64,000 bases of DNA from Megascapheus bottae (Eukaryota > Chordata > Mammalia > Rodentia > Geomyidae), in NCBI GenBank assembly GCA_024803745.1, contig JANJXV010000040.1, positions 3,210,257 through 3,274,256 on the forward strand, read 5' to 3'. Under the pieces are notes generated by a model. The model saw only the letters and a list, made by a program, of their open reading frames with translations, was not told where the DNA came from and searched no databases. Below, one piece after another: positions 53,501 through 63,799 of this stretch; within the stretch, counting starts at the first letter, position 1, and every line of letters starts with the position of its first letter. The position numbers and the translations under genes were made by a program.

Positions 53501-56500
53501 AGTGGGGAGACACAGGCCAGAGGATCATTGGTTCAAGGCCAGCTTGGGTGACATGGTAAGACCTTGTCTCACAAGAGCAGAAAGAAAGGGGCCAGAAGTG
53601 TGGTCTAGTGGTGGAGTGCTGGTCTATCATGCACAAAGACCCTGGTTTGATTCCTCGGTTCCACCTCCATAGAAAAGGCTAGAAGTGGTGCTGTGGCTCA
53701 AGTGGTAAAGCTCTAGCCTTGAGAAAACCCAAGGACAGTGCTCAGGCCCTGAGTTCAAACCCCAGGACTGGCAAAAAAAGAAGAAACCAAGATAAAACAA
53801 AGGCTCCAAAATCCCCTCCTTAAGTCCTTCCCCAAACAAAACCAAACCCAAACCAAAACAAAACAAATTCCCTTTGGATAACTGGTCTGCCATTGTTATC
53901 CACCCTTCTTTTCTTGGGGGTTAAAACAGGTCTTTTCCTGGGGGTTTCCACTTTTCTCAGGGGACAAAGATTGACCATCCCTACTTACTGTAAACATGTA
54001 TCCAATATAAAGCAAGCCATTATAGTTCTGGTTTATAATGTTTCCTTTTAAGTAGCTATGAGATTCTCCAGGTCAAGGACTTTTCTCTAGGACCTTTGAA
54101 GTACCAGTGCCTAGCACAGAGCAGAAACAAATGCATGGCAAAACATGCTTCCTTCAAGACTAGGGCTGGGGAAGGCGGGATAAATCACTGAGAGCCTTGT
54201 CTTCTTCCAGCCTGAAGGGCAGTATGAACTCTTTGCTGTGATCGCCCATGTCGGGATGGCCGACTTTGGTCACTATTGTGCTTATATCCGGAATGCAGTG
54301 GATGGAAAATGGTTCTGCTTCAACGACTCCAATGTTGGCTGGGTGAGACTTACCATCCACATGCTCTCTTGTTCTGAATTAGCCATTGCTAATAAACCCT
54401 CAGCAGAGTTGAAGACACAGTATGGCCTTCTATTTTGTGTGTAGGAGCTGGGGAGTTCTGTGGTTCAAAGCTGTTCCTCTATCTAGATTTAATGCTTTTT
54501 TTCTAGTCCTGGGGCTTGAACTCAGGGCCTGGGTGCTATCCCTAAACCTGTTTCTGTTCAAGGGTAGCATGGTAGCACTTGAGCCACAGTGCCATTTCCA
54601 GCTTCTTCTGAGTAGTGTGTTGGAGTCCCACTGACTTTCCTGCTTGGGTTGGCTTTGAACCACAGCCTCCTGAGTAGCTAGGATTACAGGCCTAAGCCAC
54701 CAGTGCCCAGCTGGTTTACTGCTTTCTAAGAGTCTGCTTGCTTCAGTGTTTAGGTTTCTGGCCCTGTGGGTTCAGTGCCTTGATGTTTTTTGCTCGGTAG
54801 GAAACTTATGAAACCAGAAATTAGAAAGATGCAAGATAAAACTCTGGGGGCATAAGTGTAAGAGTTTAAAGATGAGTGAGGACATTACAGAGGGCATTGT
54901 TATTTAGGGCATCGTGTCACCAGCTGTCATCACAGTGGGCTTCTTTATAGGAGTCTAATGGGCAGATTACAGAGCCCTGTATTCCCTGAATACTTCCTGG
55001 TTACCAACTAGCTGCTGCTGTCGTCTGTGTGTGTTCTTCCAGGTGTCCTGGGAAGACATCCAGTGCACGTACGGGAGTAATTACTACCGCTGGTAAGAGA
55101 AGCACATGTGTGACTGGGTGCGTTGGGTTCTCAGAGCTTTATGAAAGATGCATGGATGAATTATTGCCTTTCTTCTGAGCATTCCCTAGTTACTAAACCA
55201 TTCTGTCCATCTTTCAACACTCATCTCATTACACCATACTTCTCTGAGAATGAAGGCTTCAGCAGTGCTCAGGTAGAAGTATCTTCTGTAACTATGCCCA
55301 TGTGGTTTCTGGCCTCTTATTACCTGATCCTAATTTAACATCTGAGCAAACGCCTCCTTGTGCTTTCATAATCATGGTCTTCTCTACTGTGCAAAGCCTT
55401 TATGATGCACTCAAGCAGATTGGTAGGAAATCTTATTTGCTCTCATTGCTTCTTGAGCATGCCTCCTTTATTACTTCCAAAAACTTTTTTTTTTGCTTAT
55501 ATGACTCCCCCCACCCCATTAGACCATGTACTCTTTTTTTTTGAATTTTTGGTGCTGGTTCTAAGGTTTGAAGTCCAGTCCTGGGCATTGTCCCTGAGAT
55601 TTTTTGCTCATGCTAGCTCCCTACCACACGTCCTGCTTTTGGGTGGGAAATAGGAGATAAGGGCATTAAAGACTTTCCTGCTCTGCTGGCTTTGAACATA
55701 AATCCTTAGGTCCAAGCTTCCTGAATAAGTAGGATTACAAGTATGAGTCATGGTGCCTAGCAGACCAAGGGACAGGACCAGTCTTCTCATCTTTCCCAGT
55801 CTGGCCTAGCGGCATGCAGTCAGTACACATGAAGACATACTTTTAATGTCTACGGAGGTGAAACTAGAAGAAAAGCTGAAGAAAGTTAAGGCAGAGAGGT
55901 TTTTATATGTGCCCATGGTGGCACTGGAGATGGTACTGGAGGGCATACTCAACCACAGAAGGAGGCTTGATTAATTAAAAATTAATGGATTAGGTGGTGT
56001 TTATGTTTGATGCTCTCCTTTAACCTACTTTTCCTGTTTTTCTTTCATTTATCCTGAGCATTTGTCTTAGGTGCCTGTTCTTAGCCAATTTTGGCTTATT
56101 GACTCCTCTGTGATCTAGAACAGGGGTTAGCACACTTTACATGACCATGGCTAGAGAGAAAGAACTTCAGAGTTTGTGGGGCACAGTTTTTGTAGCTGTT
56201 ACTCCCTTTGACTTTGTAACACATCGGCTGCCATAGACAGTACAGGAATGAGTGAATGAATATAATTGGCTGCGTTCCAATAAAAGTTGTTTTCCAAAAA
56301 CAAGGTTGGAGTTGGCTTATACTCCCACTCTCATAATTTGCCTGTCCCTGATTTATTATTTTATGTTATTTATGTATTTGTTTATTTTTGACAGATTAGG
56401 GTCTTGAACTTAGGGCCTGGGAACTGCCCTTGCACTTTTTCAAGGCTGGTGCTCTACCACTTGAGCCACGGCACTACTTTCAGATTTTTCTGTGTATGTG

Positions 56501-57123
56501 GTACTAGGAATGGAACTCAGGGCTTTCTGCATGCTAAGGAAGCACTCTGCCACTAGGCCACACTCCAGGCCCCTTATTTTATCTTATTTATTTAATTTGC
56601 TTGTCATGGGTCTTGAACACAGGGCCTGGGTGCTATCCCTGGGATTCTTTGTACTCAAGACTAGAGCTCTACCACTTGAACCACAGTGCTACTTCTGGCT
56701 TTTCCTGTGTAGTTTATTGTACATTAGAGTCTCACACATTTTTCTGTCCAGGCTGCGATCCTCAGGTGTGAGCCATCTAGCATCAGGCTGGCTGTGATTT
56801 GTGCTAACTAACAAGAGCGTAAGAGTGACTATTCCAGGTCACTGTTCTCTCCTTGATGAGATGGATGGTAGGTGATGGGTAGATGAACATTTGCCAACTC
56901 ACAAGAGCGTAGAAGTGACTTTCCTAAGTCACTGTTTTCTCTCCCTTGATGAGATGGGTGGTAGGTGATTGGATGAAGACTTGCTCCGCTGGCCTGGAAG
57001 CTTGCTGACCCTCATTCCTGTTGTCCTTTCACTGCAGATGTTTAATTTTACTGTGCTGATAAATCTCTCTTTTTTAGGCGGGAAACTGCGTATCTTCTGG
57101 TATATACGAAGAGTGAAGGCTAA
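44063..57123 (+). CDS. USP18: USP18, ISG15-specific protease (coding exons 2-11)
   Basis: Removes the ubiquitin-like ISG15 from proteins and, separately from catalysis, blocks type I interferon signalling at IFNAR2 with STAT2. Ten coding exons join into one frame of 375 codons; human has about 372. Seen: Cys box VGLHNIGNTCCLNAL with the catalytic Cys at residue 66; paired CXXC metal-site cysteines C180/C183 and C232/C235; QTLTIHLMRFSIRNSQ; His box MADFGHYCAYIRNAVDGKWF with His321; Asn338-Asp339 in FNDSN; C-terminal TAYLLVYTKSEG. No frameshift or stop breaks it and all introns are GT-AG. The start ATG GGC AAG ATG matches the MGK/MSK start of orthologues. The ISRE pair at 36.45 kb is the likely inducible promoter. 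Catalytic residues are all present, so I expect an active enzyme. Confidence 0.96.
44583..44647 (+). repeat. (CTTT)n/poly-T tract
   Basis: Low-complexity pyrimidine tract in USP18 intron 2. Confidence 0.9.
44868..45077 (+). repeat. (CTTT)n / (CCCT)n microsatellite
   Basis: About 210 bp of uninterrupted pyrimidine on the plus strand in USP18 intron 2: CTTT repeats, a central CCCT and CT block, then CTTT repeats, running into an antisense SINE. Confidence 0.95.
45078..45298 (-). repeat. SINE, antisense
   Basis: Contains 'gggcttgaactctgggcctg' and 'gtgtgagccactgtgcccag'. The CTTT tract is probably its expanded tail. Confidence 0.8.
45418..45612 (-). repeat. tRNA-like SINE, antisense
   Basis: Contains 'ttgggctttctcaaggttag' and 'gcactctaccactaggccaa'. 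Confidence 0.8.
45919..46015 (+). CDS. USP18: USP18 exon 3 (catalytic Cys exon)
   Basis: 97 bp; acceptor 'ctcctttacag', donor gtaaga. It encodes (G)PVGLHNIGNTCCLNALIQVF IMNLDFTKILKR. The catalytic Cys is in NTCC. Asn precedes Thr-Cys, where I remember Gln in human and mouse USP18. Confidence 0.95.
46160..46275 (+). repeat. (TG)n(TCTG)n microsatellite
   Basis: TG repeats, then TCTG/TGCC repeats, in USP18 intron 3, directly before an antisense SINE (about 46280-46495). Confidence 0.9.
46690..47600 (-). repeat. L1 3' fragment (longest copy) with SINE inside
   Basis: Antisense L1 sequence: 'ttgtgaatagtgcagagata', 'aaatgcccagaagtggtatg' and 'ttcacaatcccaccagcaat' are typical of the antisense of the mammalian L1 3' region. 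A SINE is inserted at about 47297-47510. Confidence 0.8.
47297..47510 (+). repeat. Young tRNA-like SINE
   Basis: Best-preserved copy in the window: 'gccgggagtttggcctagtg', an exact B box 'gggttcgattcc', and a ~30-A tail. It is flanked by 'agaaacctc' on both sides (about 47288 and 47510) and sits inside the L1 fragment. Confidence 0.9.
47985..48160 (+). repeat. tRNA-like SINE
   Basis: Sense copy with 'gtggtagagtgcttgcctag' and an A-rich tail. Confidence 0.75.
48225..48630 (-). repeat. Two antisense SINEs
   Basis: A tRNA-like copy at 48225-48420 and a copy of the other family at 48440-48630. Confidence 0.8.
49193..49338 (+). CDS. USP18: USP18 exon 4
   Basis: 146 bp; acceptor 'cttacttgacag', donor gtaaga. 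It encodes (R)IAVPKGAEEQERSVPFQLLL through AYCLQKYNVP. Confidence 0.95.
49692..50190. repeat. Sense SINE and antisense tRNA-like SINE
   Basis: Sense copy at about 49692-49925 and antisense copy at about 50000-50190, in USP18 intron 4. Confidence 0.75.
50350..50600 (+). repeat. SINE, sense
   Basis: Contains 'caggggctcatgcctgtaaa' and 'ggctgtggctcaagtggtag'. A further degenerate copy follows at about 50775-50910. Confidence 0.75.
51565..51644 (+). CDS. USP18: USP18 exon 5
   Basis: 80 bp; acceptor 'tttctaaccag', donor gtaagc. It encodes (L)FVQHDAAQLYLTFWNLIKDQ IPDVDL; HDAAQLYL is a conserved USP18 segment. Confidence 0.95.
51853..51999 (+). CDS. USP18: USP18 exon 6
   Basis: 147 bp, in phase 0. 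It encodes VEKLQALYTMQVKDSLVCLS CTRESS through DSKPLKTL. It contains the first CXXC pair (C180, C183). Confidence 0.95.
52366..52461 (+). CDS. USP18: USP18 exon 7
   Basis: 96 bp, phase 0. It encodes EDALRCFFHPRELANKSKWF CDNCGMETRGNQ with the second CXXC pair (C232, C235). Confidence 0.95.
52911..53081 (+). CDS. USP18: USP18 exon 8
   Basis: 171 bp, phase 0. It encodes VLKMMHLPQTLTIHLMRFSI RNSQ through LSEATEQ. Its C-terminal half is the less conserved insert of the family. Confidence 0.95.
53468..53790 (+). repeat. B1-like fragment and tRNA-like SINE
   Basis: B1-like piece at about 53468-53590 ('caaggccagcttgggtgaca'), then a sense SINE at 53590-53790. Confidence 0.7.
54211..54342 (+). CDS. 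USP18: USP18 exon 9 (catalytic His exon)
   Basis: 132 bp, phase 0. It encodes PEGQYELFAVIAHVGMADFG HYCAYIRNAVDGKWFCFNDSNVGW. It contains the active-site His (GHYCAY) and the Asn-Asp (FND). Confidence 0.96.
54505..54712 (-). repeat. SINE, antisense
   Basis: Contains 'ttgaactcagggcctgggtg' and 'gctaggattacaggcctaag', in USP18 intron 9. Confidence 0.75.
55043..55092 (+). CDS. USP18: USP18 exon 10
   Basis: 50 bp; acceptor 'gtgttcttccag', donor gtaaga. It encodes VSWEDIQCTYGSNYYR(W). Confidence 0.95.
55540..55765 (-). repeat. SINE, antisense, diverged
   Basis: Contains 'tcctgggcattgtccctgag' and 'aagtaggattacaagtatga'. Confidence 0.6.
56385..56790 (-). repeat. Two antisense SINEs
   Basis: A tRNA-like copy at 56385-56575 and a second family copy at about 56600-56790, in USP18 intron 10. 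Confidence 0.75.
57078..57123 (+). CDS. USP18: USP18 exon 11 (last coding)
   Basis: Acceptor 'ctcttttttag'. It encodes (W)RETAYLLVYTKSEG and then TAA at 57121. The LVY segment is conserved; the final residues differ from the human KMEC ending. Confidence 0.95.
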
Positions 57124-57753
57124 TGGAAATACTTCAGACTTTCAGAAACTGACTCATTCTTTTCCTTTTCTGTCATGGATCTGCTAAGTCTTCTAGGAGA
57201 TTCTACAATGAAGAAAAAATAATTTAAACAATTACATAATAATTTATATCTTAAGTTATAACGACGGGTGATTGCTGATGTGATTTGGAGGAGGGTTGTC
57301 TCTCAAGGTCATGTGTCAGGAGCCTGGTCCCTTGTACAGCAGGGTTGTGGGGCATAATCTTGTGAGTGGTGAGGCTTGTGCAGGGCATCTGGCTCATGCT
57401 TGTAATCCCAGCTACTGAGGAAACTGAGATAGTTCAAAGCCAGATAGGGTAGAAAAATCCATGAGACAGACTTTCAGCTGACAACAGAAACAAAAAGCTG
57501 GAAGTGGAGTTGAAGTGGTAGTGGGTGAGGATTGATTGAAAAAGCTATAGGACAGCACCTAAGCCTGAGTGCAAGGCCTAGTGCTGTGACCCAGGTGAAC
57601 AATTTCTTTCAGCTTGGCCCCCATTCTGGAGCCTCGAAAACCCTTGAAAATACCACCGCCATCTGGACAGTAAGCATTCTTCACAGGAGCCTGTGGAGGA
57701 CATAACTTATTCAAACCATCTCATTAGTGAAATAGGCACCATACGCAAATAAA
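57124..57753 (+). other. USP18: Probable USP18 3'UTR region
   Basis: Includes a sense SINE at about 57385-57600. The candidate polyadenylation signal AATAAA is at 57748-57753, about 625 bases after the stop. Confidence 0.45.
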
Positions 57754-57854
57754 GTTGTTTCTGTCAAAAGGAGTGTAGAGTGTATATCTTAATCTGAGGG
57801 TAATGAAAACACATAAGATGCAAATGATTTCTGCTATAGAAATTGGAAAGAAGG

Positions 57855-58040
57855 GCCGGGAGTTTGGCCTACTGGTACAGTGCTTGCCTAGCATGCACAA
57901 AGACACGGGTTCAATTCCTCTGTACCACATACATAGAAAAAACCCAGAAGTCGGCTTCGGCTCAAGTGATAGAGCTCTAGCCTTGAGAAAGTCCAAGTAC
58001 TCAAGCCCCGAGCTCAAAGCCAGGACTAGAAATAAAAAGA
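57855..58040 (+). repeat. tRNA-like SINE
   Basis: Sense copy 'gccgggagtttggcctactg', 'gggttcaattcc', downstream of USP18. Confidence 0.8.
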
Positions 58041-58224
58041 AATTGGAAAAAAGCTGGGATTCCTTCTTTAGTGGAAATCTTGAGGCTGTAGAGAGGTCTA
58101 GGGGTTAGGATAGTCCATAGACTCAGAAAATACATTCAAAGACTCGGCTGAGAAGGTCACAGAAACCCACAAACTTAGATTACGGTGAGAGTTAGAGTTA
58201 GTCAATTCACAGAGGAGAGGACGG

Positions 58225-61200
58225 TGAGCACAGGCTCAGCGCGCCCTCTGGTGGTAAGTGGACCTCACTGCACCACGGAGGGGAGGAGATTAGTGAGCAT
58301 TCACCCAGATCATCCTCTGGTGGAAGCGGAGGTCACTGCAACACGGGAGGGGGAGATGGTGAGCATTCACCCAGTTTGCCCTCTGGTGGTAAGTCGAGGT
58401 CACTGCACCACAGATTGATCTACGGTGGTGAGCATTCACCCAGAGCGCCCTCTGGTGGGGAGTGGAGGTCACTGCACTACGGGGGGGGTGTAGGGTGGTG
58501 AGCATTCACCCAGAGCGCCCTCTGGTGGGGAGTGGAGGTCACTGCACTACGGGGGGGGGTGTAGGGCGGTGAGCATTCACCCAGAGCGCCCTCTGCTGGG
58601 AAGTGGAGGTCACTGGACCGTGGGGTGGAGGTGGAAGGCTGTGAGCATTTGCCCAGAGCACCCTCTGGTGGGAAGGGGCTCTCACTGCACTGTGGGGGCT
58701 GTAGGGTGGTGAATATTCACCCAGAGTTCCCTCTGGTGGCAAGAGGAGGTCACTGCACCACGGTGGGGGGTGAAGGCGGTGAGCATTCATGCAGAGTGCC
58801 TGTTGATGGCCAGCTGAACTCACTGCACCAGAGAGGGGTGAAGGGAGGTGAGCACTCACCTAGAGCGCCCTCTGGTGGGAAGCCGAGGTCACTGCACCAC
58901 GGATTACTGGAATGTGGTGAGCATTCACCAGGGTGCCTTCCAGTGGCAGGTGTAGCTCACTGCGCCACGGAGGGGAGGAGAGTGGTGAGCATTCACCTAG
59001 AGTGCCCTCCGGTGGAAGGCAGAGCTCACTGAACCAGGGAAGGGTGGAGGGTGGTGAGCAGGGGTGTAGCGTGCCCTCTGGTGGGAAGTGGAGCTCACTA
59101 CACCACAGAGGGGAGGAGGGTGGTGAGCAGGGGTGTAGTGTGCCCTCTGATGGGAAGTGGAGCTCACTACACTAGGGAGGGGTGGAGGGTGGTGAGCAGG
59201 GGTCCAGCACGCCCTCTGGTGGGAAGTGGAGCTCACAACACTAGGGAGGGGTGGAGGGTGGTGAGCAGGGGTGTAGCGTGCCCTCTGGTGGGAAGACGAG
59301 CTCACTACACTAGGGAGGGGAGGAGGGTGGTGAGCAGGGGTCCAGCACGCCCTCTGGTGGGAAGTGGAGCTCACAACACTAGGGAGGGGTGGAGGGTGGT
59401 GAGCAGGGGTGTAGCGTGCCCTCTGGTGGGAAGTGGAGCTCACTACACTAGGGAGGGGAGGAGGGTGATGAGCAGGGGTCCAGCGCACCCTCTGGTGGGA
59501 AGTGGAGCTCACTACACTAGGGAGGGGAGGAGGGTGATGAGCAGGGGTCCAGCGCGCCCTCTGGTGGGAAGTGGAGCTCACTACACCAGGGAGGGGAGGA
59601 GGGTGGTGAGCAGGGGTGTAGCGTGCCCTCTGGTGGGAAGTGGAGCTCACTACACCAGGGAGGGGAGGAGGGTGGTGAGCAGGGGTGTAGCGTGCCCTCT
59701 GGTGGGAAGTGGAGCTCACTACACCAGGGAGGGAAGGAGGGTGATGAGCAGGGGTGTAGCGTGCCCTCTGGTGGGAAGCGGAGGTCACTGCACCTTGGAG
59801 GGGAGGAGGGTGGTGAGCAGGGGTGTAGTGTGCCCTCTGGTGGGAAGCGGAGGTCACTGCACCTTGGAGGGGAGGAGGGTGATGAGCAGGGGTCCAGCGC
59901 ACCCTCTGGTGGGAAGACGAGCTCACTGCACCAGGGAGGGGAGGAGGGTGGTGAGCAGGGGTCCAGCGCGCCCTCTGGTGGGAAGACGAGCTCACTACAC
60001 CAGGGAGGGGAGGAGGGTGATGAGCAGGGGTCCAGCTCGCCCTCTGGTGGGAAGACGAGCTCACTACACTAGGGAGGGGAGGAGGGTGATGAGCAGGGGT
60101 CCAGCGCGCCCTCTGGTGGGAAGTGGAGGTCACTACACCAGGGAGGGGAGGAGGGTGGTGAGCAGGGGTCCAGCGCGCCCTCTGGTGGGAAGACGAGCTC
60201 ACTACACCACGGAGGGGAGGAGGGTGATGAGCAGGGGTCCAGCGCGCCCTCTGGTGGGAAGTGGAGCTCACTACACCAGGGAGGGGAGGAGGGTGGTGAG
60301 CAGGGGTGTGGCGTGCCCTCTGGTGGGAAGCGGAGCTCACTACACTAGGGAGGGGAGGAGGGTGGTGAGCAGGGGTGTAGTGTGCCCTCTGGTGGGAAGC
60401 GGAGGTCACTGCACCTTGGAGGGGAGGAGGGTGGTGAGCAGGGGTCCAGCGCGCTTTCTGGTGGGAAGCAGAGCTCACTACACTAGGGAGGGGAGGAGGG
60501 TGGTGAGCAGGGGTCCAGCGCGCCCTCTGGTGGGAAGTGGAGCTCACTACACTAGGGAGGGGAGGAGGGTGATGAGCAGGGGTCCAGCGCGCCCTCTGGT
60601 GGGAAGACGAGCTCACTACACCAGGGAGGGGAGGAGGGTGGTGAGCAGGGGTCCAGCGCGCCCTCTGGTGGGAAGACGAGCTCACTACACCAGGGAGGGG
60701 AGGAGGGTGGTGAGCAGGGGTGTGGCGTGCCCTCTAGTGGGAAGCGGAGGTCACTGCACCTTGGAGGGGAGGAGGGTGGTGAGCAGGGGTGTAGTGTGCC
60801 CTCTGGTGGGAAGCGGAGGTCACTGCACCTTGGAGGGGAGGAGGGTGGTGAGCAGGGGTCCAGCGCGCCCTCTGGTGGGAAGTGGAGGTCACTACACCAG
60901 GGAGGGGAGGAGGGTGGTGAGCAGGGGTCCAGCGCGCCCTCTGGTGGGAAGTGGAGCTCACTACACTAGGGAGGGGAGGAGGGTGGTGAGCAGGGGTCCA
61001 GCGCGCCCTCTGGTGGGAAGTGGAGGTCACTACACCAGGGAGGGGAGGAGGGTGATGAGCAGGGGTCCAGCGCGCCCTCTGGTGGGAAGTGGAGCTCACT
61101 ACACCAGGGAGGGGAGGAGGGTGGTGAGCAGGGGTCCAGCGCGCCCTCTGGTGGGAAGTGGAGCTCACTACACTAGGGAGGGGAGGAGGGTGGTGAGCAG

Positions 61201-62360
61201 GGGTCCAGCGCGCCCTCTGGTGGGAAGTGGAGGTCACTACACCAGGGAGGGGAGGAGGGTGATGAGCAGGGGTCCAGCGCGCCCTCTGGTGGGAAGTGGA
61301 GCTCACTACACCAGGGAGGGGAGGAGGGTGGTGAGCAGGGGTCCAGCGCGCCCTCTGGTGGGAAGTGGAGCTCACTACACTAGGGAGGGGAGGAGGGTGG
61401 TGAGCAGGGGTCCAGCGCGCCCTCTGGTGGGAAGTGGAGCTCACTACACTAGGGAGGGGAGGAGGGTGGTGAGCAGGGGTCCAGCGCGCCCTCTGGTGGG
61501 AAGACGAGCTCACTACACCAGGGAGGGGAGGAGGGTGGTGAGCAGGGGTCCAGCGCGCCCTCTGGTGGGAAGTGGAGCTCACTACACTAGGGAGGGGAGG
61601 AGGGTGATGAGCAGGGGTCCAGCGCGCCCTCTGGTGGGAAGACGAGCTCACTACACCAGGGAGGGGAGGAGGGTGGTGAGCAGGGGTGTGGCGTGCCCTC
61701 TGGTGGGAAGACGAGCTCACTACACCACAGAGGGGAGGAGGGTGGTTTGCAGGGGTGTGGCGTGCCCTCGGGTGGGAAGCGGAGGTCACTGCACCTTGGA
61801 GGGGAGGAGGGTGGTGAGCAGGGGTGTAGGGTGCCCTCTGGTGGGAAGCGGAGGTCACTGCACCTTGGAGGGGAGGAGGGTGGTGAGCAGGGGTGTAGGG
61901 TGCCCTCGGGTGGGAAGCGGAGGTCACTGCACCTTGGAGGGGAGGAGGGTGGTGAGCAGGGGTGTAGGGTGCCCTCTGGTGGGAACCGGAGGTCACTGCA
62001 CCTTGGAGGGGAGGAGGGTGGTGAGCAATGGTCCAGCGCGCCCTCTGGTGTGAAGACGAGCTCACTACACTAGGGAGGAGAGGAGGGTGATGAGCAGGGG
62101 TCCAGCACGCCCTCTGGTGGGAAGACGAGCTCACTACACTAGGGAGTGGAGGAGGGTGGTGAGCAGGGGTCCAGCGCGCCCTCTGGTGGGAAGCGGAGCT
62201 CACTACACTAGGGAGGGGAGGAGGGTGATGAGCAGGGGTCCAGCGCGCCCTCTGGTGGGAAGACGAGCTCACTACACCACGGAGGGGAGGAGGGTGGTGA
62301 GCAGGGGTCCAGGGCGCCCTCTGGTGGGAAGACGAGCTCACTGCACCTTGGAGGGCGTCC
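58225..62360. repeat. 69-bp minisatellite with a CTCF-type motif in each unit
   Basis: About 60 units. Core text is 'ggggtccagcgcgccctctg' + 'gtgggaagtggagctcac' + 'tacactagggaggggagg' + 'agggtggtgagca'. Spacing is 69 bp in the body and 66-71 bp in the diverged first dozen units (58.2-59.0 kb). There are two main variants: A with 'ccagcgcgccctctgg' and B with 'gtagcgtgccctctgg' plus 'cggaggtcactgcaccttgg'. Read on the minus strand, the core is CCACCAGAGGGCGC (A) or CCACCAGAGGGCAC (B), the CTCF consensus core. As 69 = 3 x 23, one frame is open for 1000 codons; I do not regard it as a gene. Confidence 0.97.
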
Positions 62361-62371
62361 TCTGCTGTTCA

Positions 62372-63790
62372 CGTGGGAAATGTCAGTGTGGCATGTGAAC
62401 ACCATGTGTGGAACAGTGTGGTGGTCACACATCCATAGTTTTCCTTACATTAATTCTGTGTGTGTGTGTGGGCACACACTGTTCATAGAGTTTGAATATA
62501 GGGATTGGGTGCTGTTCCTCAGCTTGTTCACTTAAGATGGTGCTGCAGTACTTGAGCCTCAGCCCCTCTTCTGGCTTCATATTGTCTAAATGTGTGTATC
62601 TATGGGTGTGTGCTTTGTCTCTCTGTGTTTTCCAACGTGCATATCGTTCTTTAAGCTCTTCTAACTCTGTTGGATTGAGGGAAGGAAGAAGACAGGAAGA
62701 GAGGGAGAGAGGGAGAGTGCAAGCTCATCTTCTCTCCCTTTTTCACTCGTGTTTGCAGTTTATGTGGGAGCATGAAATAAACTAATAAACAAATACACTA
62801 ATCTTGGATGGAAGCTGTGAGACAGCGCTTGTTGTCTCTGAACACGTGGCTGCTGTGTCTCCCTGTTTTAAATGTTTGAAGGAAACATTGTTTGAGGCAG
62901 AAGATGGAATGTTTTCATTTAAATTCATCTTTTATCAACTGGATTCTGTAAAGGTTTTTTCCCCACTCCTAACTGAAAACTGGAAATATCATCAATTTAG
63001 CCTGTTTTTTTTTTGACTTGCTTTGCTCTCTGGTCTACTTTCCTCCATGTTCTCCACTCATCCCCCCCCACCCTAACATACTGATAATCTGGGATGCACG
63101 AGAGAGGCCATGCAAGGCCCTTAGCGACTGTCCCTAGTAAGTGTCTGTGGAAGGTCTGGGCCTGCCTGTCCCATTGGCTCTCCAGTTCCAGTGTCAGCAA
63201 AGTGTTCCCAAACGCTCGTGGGCTGCCGCACAGTCAGGGGTTGATCTCAGGTCTTCTGCTAGGCAGGCAGGTTGGCAGGCAGGCAGTGAAGCGGGAACCT
63301 CCTTGGGGGAAGAACCGGGCTGGGAGGGGAGACCGTGGACAGGGCTCGTCTTCCTCTGCCAGTACTGAGCCTCCAGGCCGTCTGGAGGGGCTGTGGGGTT
63401 TCAGACACTGGACAAACATTTCTCCCCACCAGGTGCTCACAACCTGGGCCTCCATGCTTCCCCGGGTAGAAGTAAGCGGTGGCACTCGGCTCCAGGATCT
63501 GGAGCCCTCCAGGGTCCCTCCACACCCACCCCTGGGCAAGCAACCTATTCCTCCCCACCACCCCAGAACGGACAGCAGGTCCCCCCAGGCCAACCCAGAG
63601 CACGGACTCCAAGCCCTGTCCATGGCCACCAAAGCAGACCACCCCCCGGAAACTGTCCTGGTTCACAGGCTGCTGCTGCTCTGTTCTCCCCGCCAATCCA
63701 GGTGGGAAGGGGAAGAGGCAGAGCTGAGTGGAGAGCAGCCAGACGCAGTGGCAAGCACAGCCAGAGAAAAAGGCGGGCTGGAGCCGGAGT
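62372..63790. other. Sequence downstream of the 69-bp array, no gene recognised
   Basis: Contains a degenerate antisense SINE (about 62485-62620), a GGGA/GAGA-rich run near 62690-62715, and GC-rich sequence from 63.2 kb. Open frames there are not recognisable proteins. Confidence 0.5.
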
Positions 63791-63799
63791 GGGGCTGAG

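Noticed and set aside
59051..62053. 1000-codon plus-strand open frame (and 535-562-codon minus-strand frames) in the 69-bp array
   Set aside because: 69 is a multiple of 3 and the unit has no stop in that frame, so the ORF follows from the repeat. No splice, promoter or conserved domain signal supports translation.
63094..63798. 234-codon open frame near the window end
   Set aside because: No family recognised, overlapping open frames on both strands in GC-rich DNA, and no clear splice context.
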